From Paralvinella palmiformis (lineage: Eukaryota > Annelida > Polychaeta > Terebellida > Alvinellidae), in assembly GCA_025642065.1 (NCBI GenBank), contig JAODUP010000113.1, positions 466,501 to 530,500 on the forward strand: 64,000 nucleotides of DNA, read 5' to 3'. Numbering within the stretch: position 1 is the stretch's first letter; each line of letters starts with the position of its first letter. The notes under the pieces were generated by a model. It did no database searches. It saw only the letters and a list, made by a program, of their open reading frames with translations, and was not told the origin of the DNA. A program made the translations under genes and the position numbers. Below, in pieces: positions 1 through 13,052 of this stretch.

Positions 1-1441
1 GATTAAACCAAGAAGTCACTCGCTCTGTTTTATATGGTATTATCTCCCATATTATAACATACAATCATTGTAAAAGAATATGGCAGTAACAAGGCTGATT
101 AATTAATTGATGTTGAGATCAAAACAAAATTCCAATGGGTAGAGAGCTAAAAGTTCATAAGTGAAGGCTGTCACTCATAGGCTCTGATTTTCACTCACTC
201 CAAACAGCAAGTATTTGCACTCATTACATTTCCAGTTGATTTTAACAATATAGTTTCGGGGGGGGGGGGGTTACTATCATTCAACTAGAGAAAGTAGCAT
301 TGTAATGTAGCACTGAAACTTTAACTGTTAAAATTTCTAATTCTTAGGATTGCATGAGCCGCCTAAAGGACTTATCATCCAAATATTACAGAAGCTTGTT
401 TGTAACCAGGTATTCAGGCTTCGAATATTTTCAGCTGATGTGTGTAAAAAATCATAATTTGAACATTTTATGAAATCATCATCAGAAGTATTAATGAATA
501 TTCAACTTGACACAAACTAAATGATTCCATCATTACACCATGCTGCAGATGCCATATATACTCCTGTTTTAATTGAGAAAATAATCCTAGAATCGACCGT
601 TAGTAGACACGATTGTTTGTATTGTACAGGAATGACACCTAAAGACATGATAAACAAACTAATTTACTGTGTGCTATAATGGAAGTGAACACCAATAGCT
701 GTCAGCATGCCAGCATAATTAGATTTCACTTGTTATCTTATTTTATGTAACCATAATATGTAATCATATAAGTGCTCTCACTTCTGTGTGCTATCCCCTT
801 TTCACAATGATAGATCATTAAACAAAAGAAATCCATATGTCCATATCCAATCACAGTTCCTGTGAATGATTTACAAGCAAGCTCATCCTAAGTGCATTCC
901 AAGTATTGTCAGTGCATGCTAACATACACTCTGACTTGGCCTTATATTGTGGCATCAACAAATCATCAAGCACTACAAAGTCAGGGTAGACTTGATTTCC
1001 TAAGCCGATTAGTTGATAAAAATGCAACTTCAAAATTAATCTTCATGGCTTCCAAGGTGAATGGATTAACAGTTGTCTTTTGTTACTTGTTTGTCAAATT
1101 TATCTTTGAAGTCTGTTATTGTAGCTTTTAAGTGGACATCAGTTAACCCTTTTAGACTATCAAATATATATTGATGCATGTAGAAATATATCATAATAAT
1201 TTTATTTAAATCAGTTTGATAGGTATTTTATTAATAATTCTTTTGGCATACCATTGCTTTTGACATATCGCATTTTGATATGACTAGGAAAAGAGAGGAA
1301 ATGAGCATATTTGGTAGGTTTCGTGTAATTCTCTTAGAAGTGACCATAAACAGAATTAATGTAATACACGAGTATATACATAGCCTCACTGGTTAGTGTA
1401 GCTTCAGACTAATGCCTGTGTTTTTATTGTCTCTTCTATAG
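1..1441 (+). other. Probable intron of the ZDHHC23-like gene
   Basis: This stretch lies immediately upstream of a coding exon that begins at a splice acceptor, so it is most likely intronic. I looked for the preceding exon that should carry the DHHC tetrapeptide and did not find it here, so it lies before the window. It contains a short poly-G run near 258 and AT-rich unique sequence. The short open frames around 851-1131 on both strands show no recognisable domain. Confidence 0.5.
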
Positions 1442-2073
1442 GGTTGATAATTGTATTGGTGTTAACAATCACCGTGCCTTCTTCCTGGGTATGATACTGA
1501 TGCTGGTGGCTGGTCTGTACGGTACTCAACTGATGCTGACTACAGTCTGCACTCCAGAAATGTACTACGACTGGTTTCTGGTTCCTGCCGACTGTACGCT
1601 GGTCTACAGCAGTCATCTGTTAGTAGCCAATAGTAATCAAAACTGTTTTATTTGTGTGTGTTTGTGTGCGTGTAAGCGTACATGGTCACTTAAATATCTT
1701 TTAATGAATAATTGAATCCAGCATATTGAATCTAACTTCACTAATTAATACAGCTCTCCCTTGTGTAGACCAAGGCAGAATTATCGTATTTGAATTTTAA
1801 AACAAATCATTTGTTTCTAGATCAGGACTTGGCTACGTCAGTGCCATGTATACGTTATGCTCCATTGGGGGTTTATCTCTGATCATCGTGTACCAGACGG
1901 TGCTTATATCGCAGAATGTCACCTCGCAACAACTGCACGAGGCCCACCGTGCCGGCCGGGTCAGGTATGGCCTCTTCCTCATCAACAATCAGAATTCTCG
2001 AGGCATCTACAGGAACTGGAAGATGTTTCTCTTCGGCAGGCAGAGGAAGATATTCACCGTGACACTGACTTGA
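1442..2073 (+). CDS. DHHC palmitoyltransferase, ZDHHC23-like, C-terminal end (5' partial)
   Basis: Two exons are visible, 1442-1618 and 1821-2073 (stop TGA at 2071-2073), joined by a phase-2 intron with GTTAGT donor and TTCTAG acceptor. The first exon opens with VDNCIGVNNHRAFF, which matches the conserved end of the DHHC cysteine-rich domain (W-x-N-N-C-V-G-x-x-N-H). A hydrophobic segment (LGMILMLVAGLYG) follows as the third membrane helix; the second exon gives the fourth (CSIGGLSLIIVYQTVLI). The cytosolic tail has a PaCCT-like stretch, SRGIYRNWKMFLFG. The family transfers palmitate from acyl-CoA to protein cysteines through the DHHC cysteine. The tail pattern (NVTSQQLHEAHRAG, then Y/R-G-x-x-R-N-W) recalls ZDHHC23 best; ZDHHC11 or other family members are alternatives. 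The DHHC motif and first two helices are outside the window. Confidence 0.82.
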
Positions 2074-3580
2074 GACAGCATCCGGCAACAAATTGGTTTT
2101 ACTTTATATGCCACCTAAACATGCCTTTCTTTGTCAGTGCATTTTTGTAGATCTTAGTCATAGCTAGGAGTGGCTAATTCTTGGCTCTTAGGGTTTATTA
2201 CCATCGTTATTGCCAGTCCGCATTTCATGCGGGGTCTTATCAGACTGTCACGTGCGCCGTCGGAATCACAAGATATCTAAATGGCTCGTCTTGTAGAACT
2301 GTTATGCGTTTAAGAAACCCGTCTTCGGTTGTTCATCAGATCTGGTCATAGTACAGACTCGATTCCAACTGTTTATGTCAGATTGTGTGGTTACGTCTTC
2401 GGACTGTTCGTGTTTATGGGATGTTCTCGGTTAATTTGATCTTTGGAGTTAACGTCTTTTCTGAATCTGAATATTTTCGTCACTGATACTCAGTATCGTT
2501 GATTGTTAAGCATACTCGAGTCGATTTATGCTCATTCTTTAGTGGACTGTAATTTTACATTTTAATCGTGATAGACGTTTAGCAATGGAGATAAGAAAAT
2601 GTCTCTCCGAGCTGTCTGAGCCAGTCACACATTTTTTTGGTTCTTTTTTTCTCTTTTGAGAACTCGTATTTATTAACTGAATGTTGAACTGGTTTTGGTA
2701 ATTCGTTTTTGAAATTGCCATAAAAATTATTTATTACTATATATTATAAATGTTTTGACATGCAACAGTACATAACAATGTGTAAGCATTAACTCATAGC
2801 AATAGGTCAGGGAGCACAGTTAATGGTTGTGTTAGTAATGCCGTTTAATATTGACATCTGTATGGTTGCCATATTTTGTAAAAGTCACGAGTGTAAAAAT
2901 ATACTGTCCTTGTTTTTCGGGGAGCATTTTCTTGATTTTATACGAAATTGAGCGAAAAAGAATACACTGCTAAGGGTACATGGTTTGTGATCGTTTGTCA
3001 TTGATAGGTGCCCATACAGAATCTTGTAACTTACCTATATAAAATTATGTACTTTATAGAGGTATATTTACAAGAATCCGTTATAAATTTGGCACCAAAC
3101 CATAAAAAAAAAATGGATGTTTTCTGTCGATCAATATTTACGTTTTAATAATGGCGTAATTGTCATATGCTTGCGTAGTGATGAGCCTTAATGGAAGCAG
3201 ATGATCTTTGTTTTTAAGCTCTATTATACACCACACCAATGGCATATTAATAATTATTGTTATAACTGATTTAAAAAAACATGGATTTTATTCTTATTGT
3301 CTTTCGCTGCGCAATTTCTAAAATTGATTTAATGTGCAAAACATCCTTTTTAATATCCTGATTTGTTAGAAACGTCTAAAACATGATGTTAAGGTCGACG
3401 TGTCATGTAAACAAATATTGAATGATGAGGAGAGAATTGTATTTCAGTGGTTATAGTACTAAATATTGCATAAAACCAGTAAAATAATCTGGTGTTGGTT
3501 TTCCCCTATATATTCCGATGTAAGACAGTAACTTAAACCTATATTTAGAATAGCAGTAGGATATGATAACAGTCTGGAAA
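2074..3580 (+). other. 3' UTR and downstream DNA of the ZDHHC23-like gene
   Basis: No coding signal follows the stop codon at 2073. The sequence is unique, moderately AT-rich and presumably begins with the 3' UTR. No polyadenylation site could be chosen with confidence. Confidence 0.4.
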
Positions 3581-3584
3581 AGAC

Positions 3585-3925
3585 GCGAGGTCAATTCAAT
3601 TCCATAATTGGAATTCATGGGCAATTCTGGAATTGGAATTGCTTATTTAAAAAAAAATGTAATTGGAATTGATGAATTTGGAATTGAAATTTGCTACAAA
3701 AACAATTAAATCCACAAATTAATTTACCATTTAATTTTTAATTCAGAAATATTTCTTCCATGACAATCCTACTTGGAATATAAACTACTCAAAGTAGGTA
3801 TTCCAAGTAGGTACTCGGAATACCAACACTGAGTACCTACTTCAATCACTGAATGGAGTACGTGGTAGGTAAAAAATGGAATTGGAATTGATGAATTGGA
3901 ATTGACAGAATGGAATTGACCCCAT
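3585..3925. repeat. AATTGGAATT-rich degenerate repeat
   Basis: The motif AATTGGAATTGA and its complement recur many times. A related stretch (gtcaattcaattc, then aattggaattgaa and tttgctac) occurs at 33857-33935 next to a hAT transposase-like fragment, and a weaker echo at 46190-46250. I read this as a decayed copy of the same transposon's non-coding part; the assignment is inference. Confidence 0.45.
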
Positions 3926-3999
3926 GTCTGATGTGGAATGTGTACTGATAAAGTCATTAAGCATGATGTAGTACCTGGAGTGTACAACTGAGTGTACAC

Positions 4000-6040
4000 A
4001 GGTGTTTCAGTGATGCTTTCATTTCATTGGAACCTGTTTCCAAAACTATCTGCTTTAATGACCATCCGTGTGATCAGACCACCGAGATATGATCCATTCA
4101 ACTATCTGCCATCCATGATCACGAGACCTGTCTTAAATGATTGCTTTTATTTAAGACCTGCTTCGGGGTCATCAAAAGAGATGTCTGTTTAAGACGGATC
4201 TTGCTATATATTCTCAATCAGATATTACTGGTGTAGCATCTAGTTGCTGCAATTCAAGCGTATAGCACCCTTATACAGTGTTTGTTTAATTATTACGATC
4301 CGGATAGTTTAATAACATCACAATTCCGTTGGTCTTATTTGATTACAATATTCACAGCCATTATGGTGTCTGTAAATAGTAAAATGATACACAATGTATC
4401 GGCATTTTCAGACAATGGCCTGACGTTGCTACGCAAAGGTGTTACATTTGCGTACATTGCTGTTATGTACACAATTACATGACCTACGTATACAGTTATA
4501 CTGCAGATGTGCAGAGATTGGTATACTTGCTGTTTGTTAAGCGTTGGGACATTTTAAAACTGGAATTACATTATATCTAGATGGGGGGGGGGGGGTGTTT
4601 GTGTAAGCATTGCTTAACGATTTGCTTTTTTCTATAAACATTGTTATCCTTAGATCCACTAGTAATGCAGTGTCACAAAGTGGAATATTACAAATTATTG
4701 TTTTCTCGTTATGTTATCTCCATACACTGAGCACTTCAAGTGTCCATGCCCCGCTTGGATAGATTTAGACACAGCTCACTCGGTAAAATCCTGCTGATGA
4801 TATCCAGAACAACAGCATTCTACATCAGATGCTTCGGGGAATTACAGTGGCTAGAACATTGCGCCACAAACCTCCGGACTCGTACCCGCGTTTTTGGCAA
4901 AACGACTCATCACCAGTTGTTTGACCACAAATTAAAGTTTGGTACAGTCCATGCTGTGCGAATGCTGAACTTCCGACATTAAATTATCGGTGTTGTCCAT
5001 ACGAAGCACCAGAGATTTGATTGGTGTTTTTTTATTTTTTTTATTTTTGCGAGTAGTTTATGTAAGTCAGACTGTTCTGATCTCTTAACGATGCCACAGA
5101 AACAACACTTATGTAAACAGAACACCAACATTGTATTATCCCAAGCACAATATCAGTGTTCATCGTTTGTCTAATTAATTACATTATTTAACATTATTTA
5201 CACAAATTGAGCAGTTGGTGTGTAAAAGTTTCCAAAAAGCCAGAGTCTTGGAACAGATTGGCCATAACGTTCAGCATACTATTGTACACCTCAATAAAGA
5301 ACTTGTAGCTCAGTGGCAGAGAAACCTGTACATTCTTAGGCATTTTAAACTCTTTTGGGGCCTCCCAGTACCATGCCACAAATTATTTAGGCATATCATC
5401 CGCAAACGTTCACAGCATATAGCCAGCCACTTATTTCCGGCTGAGGCAACGAAGGAATACGGAGAAAGTGTTGGTGGCGGAGTGGTTGGTGGATCAGCTG
5501 GCTTAGTGGGATTCAAACCTTGGACCTTCACTGTTCTGTCTACCACTCACTCAGCTCTAACGTTCAGCTAGCACGTATTGTCTATTCGCGTCAGGGTATT
5601 TCAGCAAGATGGTTCTGTGTCTACTTCTATTATAATACTCGAGATTGGATTATAATTTCTATATCAACCACTGTAGTGTTCAGTTTGTGACAGATCTGAC
5701 TCGGATGTCAATAAAACAGCTGATACGATATTAATTTATAACTCGGAGTCTCTGATCACGTCTTTTATGTTTAATTATCTCCTTTTTGCAACTGTTTATT
5801 GCAACATGATCACATGATCTGTTATGTGTGTGTGTGTGTGTGCTCATGTTTATATATATATGTATGTGTGTGTGTGTGTGCGCGTTAGTCAGGCAGACAA
5901 ACAAACAGCCAGTCATTTAGTAACGGAATAATGTTTAGCTAGCAGAACCAGGTTAGCCACTTGGAATTGTTAATCTATATGTCTTATGATCCGGACGCTC
6001 ATCCTGTCATTGGTATTTCCATGCTTCATCTAAAGGCTAG
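4000..6040. other. No gene recognised
   Basis: Several open frames of 60-118 codons occur (for example 5215-5571 on + and 5194-5379 on -), but none shows a domain or flanking splice pattern I can support. The end of the 5215-5571 frame runs into sequence resembling a tRNA-derived SINE (gggattcaaacc). GT and TA microsatellites lie near 5825-5880. Confidence 0.4.
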
Positions 6041-6049
6041 AGCCTTGTT

Positions 6050-6225
6050 ACCACGACCTAACTGGTAGTGTGGTTGGCCACATATCTATAGCACCCGGGT
6101 TCAAACCCTGGCCGGGCTATGTCAGAAGGGTATTTCATCTTTGACTTTGCCTCATCACCGTTAGAGGTCGCTCGGCTCATTATTTAGCCTAACCTTGGAC
6201 ACAAAAGTGGCGTTAAAACAACTAC
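6050..6225 (+). mobile_element. tRNA-derived SINE, family A copy
   Basis: A B-box-like ggttcaaaccctgg is followed by the family body: a phrase like ttcatctttgactttgcctcat, then gaggtcgctcggc, tagcct, and acaaaagtggc. The same body recurs about thirteen times in the window in both orientations, which defines it as a dispersed element. Confidence 0.7.
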
Positions 6226-6229
6226 ATTT

Positions 6230-6328
6230 ACATTTATTAGCATATTAATGACTGTTTGGTTAGAATATTCTTCTTGTTGAAGCATCACTAGCTTTATGTT
6301 GTATGTATGTGCTGTAATATAATGCTTG

Positions 6329-6363
<35 letters not shown>

Positions 6364-7207
6364 AATTAATGAGATAGCAGCCTATTGTCGTGGAAGATTG
6401 CACTGAACTACAACTCTAGACAGTTTTGTCCAAACGGTGTTTGTGGTTTATGCAATAATTTACCCAATATAAATTAATTAATCACAAGCACAATACTCGT
6501 TTTGAGGATAGATACATAATATCTTGAAACTAGATCAGGTATGGGGAAGGTGTGATGGTGTAAAATGGACGCGTGCAATTCTCATGAGTGTAAATAAACT
6601 GAAAGATCATATTGTTAATAACTATTCCAACTTGGCTCCATTGTATGGCTCCTTTATCAATTAAAACATCACCGTCTTAGCTGGGATCAAATGTATCCTA
6701 ATCCAATTGTTTACAAGTGACCGTAGATGTTTTGAATTGTTAAACTGGGCGTGTGCTATAAAAATTAGTGTTATTTCTGGAACGCGTTTGCGGGATTCCC
6801 GCGATATTTTAGCGTTTGGCGCAACAAAAAGGGCGCATAATAAAACCCTGTCACGCAATATTGTGTGTTGTGCATTAATGGGCTCCCCATCACCATTATA
6901 TTTTTGTGATCGATCCCTAAGCAGTGTTAAGTCCAGTGAAGAGCGATATCCCTGAAGCAACACTGACTGTAAAACACAACCCAGTGCATGATAAATTGCC
7001 TTTATAGGAGAATACTGATGGCACAGTGTCCTGTAGATGCACAAAGGGGTATTAAACTATTTATATAGGGAGTTGCTTATGGCACAATAATAGAGTGAAC
7101 CTTTCATAGCATGTCGGTGTAGGACATTCAGCTAGATTATTTTGTGTGTGTGTGTGCCTCAAATAACTAACAGTGTTTATAATTCAATTAACTCATAGTT
7201 TTACCGT

Positions 7208-7238
<31 letters not shown>

Positions 7239-8050
7239 CAACTGGAATGACAGATGTGCAGATGTGATCATCAGAAATATTAACTTTAAATGTCTATGTC
7301 AGTTTGACCACAAACATTAATAACCACCACGTTTATAAAATATCTAAGGATTATTCATATTAATTTCCGTTTAAATGTATTACTATCTATGTTTGAAGGT
7401 TAGTTTGTTTGTTATATTAAATATTATGTTTGTTCTGCAATATTCTGCTGGAGCTCATTTGAGTGATCTAATTCTTTGCCTTTTTAGGTGTCTGGATGGC
7501 TATATTGTTAAAGAAATTATAATTAATGTTGAAGTCACCGACTCTTTAGTTATATAATATTTATTCAGTGTATTGCGTGTGTATTTTATTACTGGGAGGA
7601 GGACTATTGTGGCTAGCCTGTGATTCCTTATCTTTGATGTTGATGGATGAAATAATGTGTTTAGGAATGAGGCAAATACCTTGAGACACGTCCCGGTATA
7701 GGAGATGTAATGTAGGGCGTGCGCGCGCGCGCGTGTGTGTCTGACATTATTCAACATTGTTTCCGTAGTCACAACATGTATTTATCTTCAACAATTTCCA
7801 GTCGTTCTTCACTGTGTACTTCTTGTCAACTAACTCTAACACGATGCACATTGGTGTAACAATACGACACCCTGTATCATAACTTAATGGACGTTTTAAC
7901 TGTTATTTAGATTACCTGCTGCCACCTATCTTCAACAAAGGATTTGTCTAATAAAATAATTCACATTCAGTCTTATTTTGATCTTGGTAATGGCAGCCTA
8001 TGAGTGTGTGTGTGTGTTTTTAGGATATACATAGAGGCAACAGGCACAGA
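6230..8050. other. No gene recognised; microsatellites
   Basis: It contains a GT tract at 6333-6358, a TA tract at 7211-7239 and a GC/GT tract at 7717-7740. A 127-codon frame at 6661-7044 (-) has no recognisable domain, and a second open frame overlaps it on the other strand, so I do not call it a gene. Confidence 0.4.
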
Positions 8051-8057
8051 GCATCAA

Positions 8058-8310
8058 CATCTAAACATCCTTTGATACCTATACCTCCATATACATAAAT
8101 AAAACTATGCATAGATCAATCTAAATATAAAATGTTCTACGTCTCCACATATCTATACAATCGTAGACCTATACATGTGTCTGGGCTACTCATCAGCCTG
8201 TGCGGCCCAGCTTATCCAAAAGCGGAAGCACGTAAAACATACCATTCGACACCACAGCTCAGTAAACAACACGTGCGTGTGGTTCAATGGTTAGTACATA
8301 CTCAAATAAC
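8058..8310 (+). repeat. Dispersed repeat C, copy 1
   Basis: This stretch matches, in reverse orientation, 17320-17621. Shared phrases include aatctaaatataaaatgttc, acctatacatgtgtctgg, ctactcatcagcctgtg, agcggaagcacgtaaaacat and aacacgtgcgtgtggttcaa. No coding capacity or tRNA promoter is evident, so the class is unknown. Confidence 0.65.
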
Positions 8311-9285
8311 TAACTAAATCCTATATGAACCATATCAACAGACTTTCGACTGGTCTGGCGTAGCGGGTTGTTCTCTAACCTGAGTGAAAAGTTAGGCCAT
8401 TTTAGTCCCTCAGCGTGTTAACAAACAATACAGATTGTTGAACACGTGAGACGATGTACTCCATATAGAAGCGGTGTCGTGATTTAGCTCAAAAGGGAAG
8501 TAGCAATACTGCACAATGGATTATTACTGGACTAGAACGAAATATCGTCTTAAACCTGAGTAAATACTATGATTTACTCAAACCTAACAGCTACTCCTCA
8601 TACGTTTCCGGTCACCACTAAGTCAATGCGTGTGTGTGTGTGTGTGTGTTAACAATATGGAAAATGGCACTGGCCCAGAGAAATGACTGTAAAATTGGCA
8701 TAAAGCAATTTATAAACTATATATAGTTAAAATAAAGTTCAGTAATATTAATAACAAGCAGACTAAACCTAGCCTTGAATGTCATTGTATAGACTGGACT
8801 TAGGAAAGATGATTCTATTTCGGCATACTCCCAAAGCAATTTATACATTGAACTAAAGTTGTTATATAAAATGCGCCAATCAAGGGAGCCGAACCCAATG
8901 CCACTACTCGAGATGTGAAAATGTGTATCTGTTCTAGAATCTCCGTGTGTGTGTTTATGTCTGTGAGTTATAAATATACTTTAGAGTGCAACCTTAGAGA
9001 TTTCTGGAATAATTGTCTAACACCAAAAGTCGTTAATTTATCCATAAGTCCGAATTTAAGACGTATACGAAACGTAAACATCTATCTGCACGAATGTGAT
9101 AATTATATGAAGGTTAGGGTTAGGGTGGCCGGACCTGTTTTGATCTTCACATATTGTAACAGGACCCTAATTTATCAGAAGAATGTCCAGCCATGTACAG
9201 AAAACTCACAGCCAAAAGAAAAACGCCGGAGATGGTAAGTAAAGGACAGAAATGCAAGAAATAAACAGTTCATGACAGGCTACCT

Positions 9286-10823
9286 TCGTATTTTTGAAAT
9301 AAAGGAACGTTTAGAGCATCTGCTTCGATTGGGTTAAAAATAAATATTGAGAGTCATTTATTTTAATTCTGTATAATAATAAAAGGCGTTTCTAAATGCA
9401 CTGTATGTGTATGTGCGCGCGGCTCTGTGCGCATGTGTGTGTTACGTTGGTAACATATGACCATGTCCATTTTTAGAAAATTAGAAATGACCAGCCTAGG
9501 TTAGGGTCATTGGGGGAACAATTAAGTTGCCGTTGGTTATTACAAATGCGTCGTCTCTTTTGGGGGATATCTTTGTTCAGCGTCGTTGAATGGCTCCTGT
9601 TAGTAAGGATGCTTTATTAAATTTGCATTATTATCATTATCATTAAACCATATATGACTTCTCCCATTCCCTAAACATTTCCAGCATACACGTTTTTAAC
9701 ACTTCCATCGTCAATATATTTTAACCATTTTTACAATGCCACCCACAACTGACAAATAACAATTGCAGGCGGTAAATAGTTTAAACTGTCAATGAGGAGG
9801 CGAACAACAGAATATTTTCCTATTGGTTCTTGGTTCTCTCCTCATCAAAATATGGCGCTGCACTGTAGGCTCCGTGAGCTCCGGTGGCATAGCAGTTCAG
9901 CACCCGGCACTTGGTGCTAAGGGTAACATATTCGATCCCAGCAAGAGGTCGAAACTTTTCCAGAGATTAATTTCTCGGCTCACAACATCGTGGGTGGTTG
10001 ACCACGTTAAATGGCGCTGCAGTCTCCGCTGAATTGACTAAAATAAAGGGGGACGTTACGACCCCCTAAGGACGTAAAACACTCTGGCAGTGACCACCCC
10101 CAGGGTATTTCGGCTCCATCTTTCCTTAATGCTGTCTCCCGTGAGTGATGGGGGAGAAAGTTTATCAATCACTCCAACATAGAGGCTATGTTGATTAATT
10201 ACAAGCAAGTAAAGACGATATTCCATATACACGGTATCCGAATGAGACAAAAAATGGAAAACTTGTAAACGTACGGCCATGATTCCACATGTGCGACCGC
10301 GTATGCGATTTGCGAATGCGACAAAACGGATCAATCCATGGAGCGATTGGTGCGAATACGAATCAGACGGTTGAATCCTAAATTTTGCTACCGCGGGGTC
10401 GTAAAATTCCGGATTCAATCGTCCGATCCGAGTGTCCAGGCAGGCTTTCCAAGAAGAAATAGGTCAGAAGGTGAGAGAGGTGTCCGAAACACATGGATAC
10501 CGCAATGTCCTAGAAGCATTCGCATGCCGCTTTACGCATACCGCGTATATGGAATCTCGGCTTAAGCCTCCAAGTTAGGGTGGCCATTTCTAATTTTTCT
10601 AAAAATGAGGACATCGTGCTTCCAAAAGGAGCACATGGTCATAGGTTACCAACTTACCAGACACATATGCTCGCAGAGCCGTGCGCACACACACATAGTG
10701 CATTTAGAAACACCTTTTATTATTTATTATACAGAAATAAAATAAATGAATAGCAATATTTATTTTAACCCAATTGCAGCGGGTGTGCTAAAAGTTCGTT
10801 TATTTAAAAAAAAATACATACGA
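9286..10823. mobile_element. Foldback-type element with long terminal inverted repeats and a nested SINE
   Basis: About 9286-9492 and 10588-10823 are inverted copies of each other. Matching phrases read in one direction: attgggttaaa...aataaatatt, ttctaaatgcactgtatg (the reverse of gtgcatttagaaa on the right), taacatatgaccatgt, and ttctaaaaatg. The interior holds a 250 bp SINE (9874-10126) and unrelated sequence with no transposase frame. I see no convincing target-site duplication. It looks like a non-autonomous DNA transposon, invaded by a SINE. Confidence 0.6.
9874..10126 (+). mobile_element. SINE family B, copy 1
   Basis: It begins gtgagctccggtggcatagc (tRNA A-box-like) and carries a B-box-like attcgatccca. 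It continues through ttaatttctcggctcacaac, gaccacgttaaatggcgctg and gggggacgtta to gggtatttcggctcc. A second copy in reverse orientation lies at 29820-30069. The tRNA-like head and lack of coding capacity support a SINE. Confidence 0.75.
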
Positions 10824-11435
10824 ATTTCGAAAACAAAGACAGAGATGAGCAACCCAAATATGACTTAAACCTGGATAGTGGCTGACGAATGAAAACAAAA
10901 CGGAGGTAAGGATTCCATTTTATAATATTTTCATTGATTTAACCATTTATGTTAATATAAAATACTAATATTTACGAGTAATCATTATTGTATCTCATTC
11001 ATTCTGTATTTATAGATATATTAACTGTTCATTTCCATCTTGTTACAGAATGGTACAAATGACGGGTTTTTTTTTTAAGCGTAACTAAGCAATATTTAGA
11101 CCAATTATTTGGCAGGTCAAAACTGAGATCGATGCCGTGTGCACTACTTTCTAGTTAAAAATATCCTTGCCTCTGCTAAATCCGAATATCATAATAAAAA
11201 CATCAAAGCATCGAAGGGAAATCAAAGTGAAAAGTACCGAGATCTCGGCCTTAGCTAAGTTCTCTCTTTCAAAACTCCGAACTCGTGTGGTCACGAATCT
11301 ACTTTATTCCTCTACTCAAAACTGTACAAAAACTCTACAATCTTCGAAACTATACACTCCAGAACCACCACCTCTACTACTACTACTCCCTCTATCTCCC
11401 CAAAAATCTACAAAAATCCAGATAGATATATATAT
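10824..11435. other. No gene recognised
   Basis: AT-rich unique sequence ending in a short CTA-triplet run and a TA tract near 11424. The 90-codon frame at 11167-11439 is low in complexity towards its end and has no recognisable domain. Confidence 0.4.
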
Positions 11436-11730
11436 ATAGGGAATTGTCCCCTCAGCACCGTCAGCGTTGTTGTTCGGTAGACCCACACATGGTCACCTTG
11501 TCCAATCAGCGCCGACTTGGCTAAGTCGCGAACAATCCCCCACTAAAAACTCCTCCCACACATCCAAACAGGTATATAAAGGGGAATTCTCCCCCCAGCA
11601 CAATCGGCGTGTTGTCCATTGAAGACTCGCGTGTCCCTTGATCCAATATCCGCTGACTTGGCTGTACCATTACAAACATTCACTAACGAATCTTTCACAC
11701 ATTCAACCCACACCACGAAAACATTAATAG
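11436..11730 (+). repeat. Two diverged tandem units of about 140 bp
   Basis: Both units start tata..aggggaatt(g/c)tccc, then have cagca followed by tcggcgt-like sequence, gaccc/gactc..gtg, atccaat..cgc(c/t)gacttggct, and end in a cacacat-c-aac motif. The second unit starts near 11573. The 136-codon minus frame at 11543-11953 crosses these repeats and is not a credible gene. Confidence 0.5.
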
Positions 11731-12031
11731 AGTACAAACCCAACCAAACCCCGCGGCTACGACATCTACACCCGTGACGATCCCAATAATCGGCCGTCCA
11801 CAAATCCCCAAACGGCACGGAACGGGTGACCACCAACTTCTTTCGAGCATCAATAAATCGGAGATCTATGGCTTCATACCCATTTGACCCCACAATTGGT
11901 CGGCCACAAACCGTTAAGCAGCATGTACGGGCGATCACTAATTCTTTACACAAGGACTATTTTCAGTGTTGTGAATAAAGCATTACATAAAAAGCCATAC
12001 TGTCTTTCCAGATAATATCAACTCGGAGACA

Positions 12032-12220
12032 GATATGGCCCACCGTTTTAATAACTTCTTCTGTCAAAAAATATTAAATATACATAGGGGGTTGCTTTCC
12101 AGCACGTTATCACAGGGTAAACCATTGGTAGAAGAGTCCTGCATGTCCACGATGGATACCTTTGAGGTTTTTACAGAGACGCAGATCAGACACTTGCTGA
12201 AAATGTCATCTAATCCTTGA
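12032..12220 (+). mobile_element. Non-LTR retrotransposon ORF2 fragment
   Basis: The frame at 12035-12220 begins MAHRFNNFFCQKILNIHRGL and continues to an F-x-x-F-T-E-T-Q-I motif before a stop. The F-N-N-F-F-x-x-K-I-x-x-I pattern is typical of the linker between endonuclease and reverse transcriptase in non-LTR elements. Only this short piece remains; no reverse transcriptase core follows, so it is a dead fragment. Confidence 0.55.
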
Positions 12221-13014
12221 CACTATATACACTTAATTTGACTAGCTAGAACAATGTATTAATTAATGTATTTATTGTGAATGAATGGTGAATTATATTG
12301 TCGTTTATATAGACGCCATTAAATATCATATTATTTGTGTTATATCCAAATAGACGACATGTTACATTTTGGTTAACACTTTAATAAAGCTTTTATTGTC
12401 TTTATTCCTCAACGTCTATAACAATAATAAATGATTTGTGATAACATTTACTAACAACATAAACATTCGTACCCCGATACTGGGTTCATACGGGACTATT
12501 GAGAGTTCTACGTGTTAAGTACCCTGATGAATTGTCTAGACGTTGTATTTAGAATACATAATCATCTATACCAGCGTCATTTCCTGCGCGCGCGCGTACT
12601 CACACACAATTTCATATAGAAACACATCCAAAAGACAGGCAAAATAAGCACATAAAAATTACTTTTAGCTTACATAGTCGGATAATAACAATTATATTCA
12701 TCTTACAAATACAACGAATTACATGGATTTTGATCTAGTAAATAGTAATACAAACTGTGACAAGAAGAATAATTATAATAACTGAATTTCTGTATACATG
12801 AGATATCAGTTGACAATACTAAAATAACAACAAAACATAACTGAAGTATTTGATAATATATATATATATATATCCTAAATGTTCGTGTCCACTTGTAGAG
12901 AATACGTATATATAGACAATCTTATAGCAGTAATGATGTTGGCAAGTGGATAATGATGGCTAATTAGCAGACATAAACCTTTCACAGTAATCTCTCTCTC
13001 TCTCTCTCTCTCTC

Positions 13015-13052
<38 letters not shown>

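Noticed and set aside
5194..5571. Overlapping frames of 61 to 118 codons on both strands
   Set aside because: No domain is recognisable; the 3' part looks SINE-derived and the two strands cannot be told apart.
6661..7044. 127-codon minus-strand frame
   Set aside because: A second frame overlaps it on the + strand, no domain is recognisable and no splice context supports it.
9113..9126. Telomere-like ggttagggttaggg
   Set aside because: Only two units; this is expected by chance or as a trace of a repeat.
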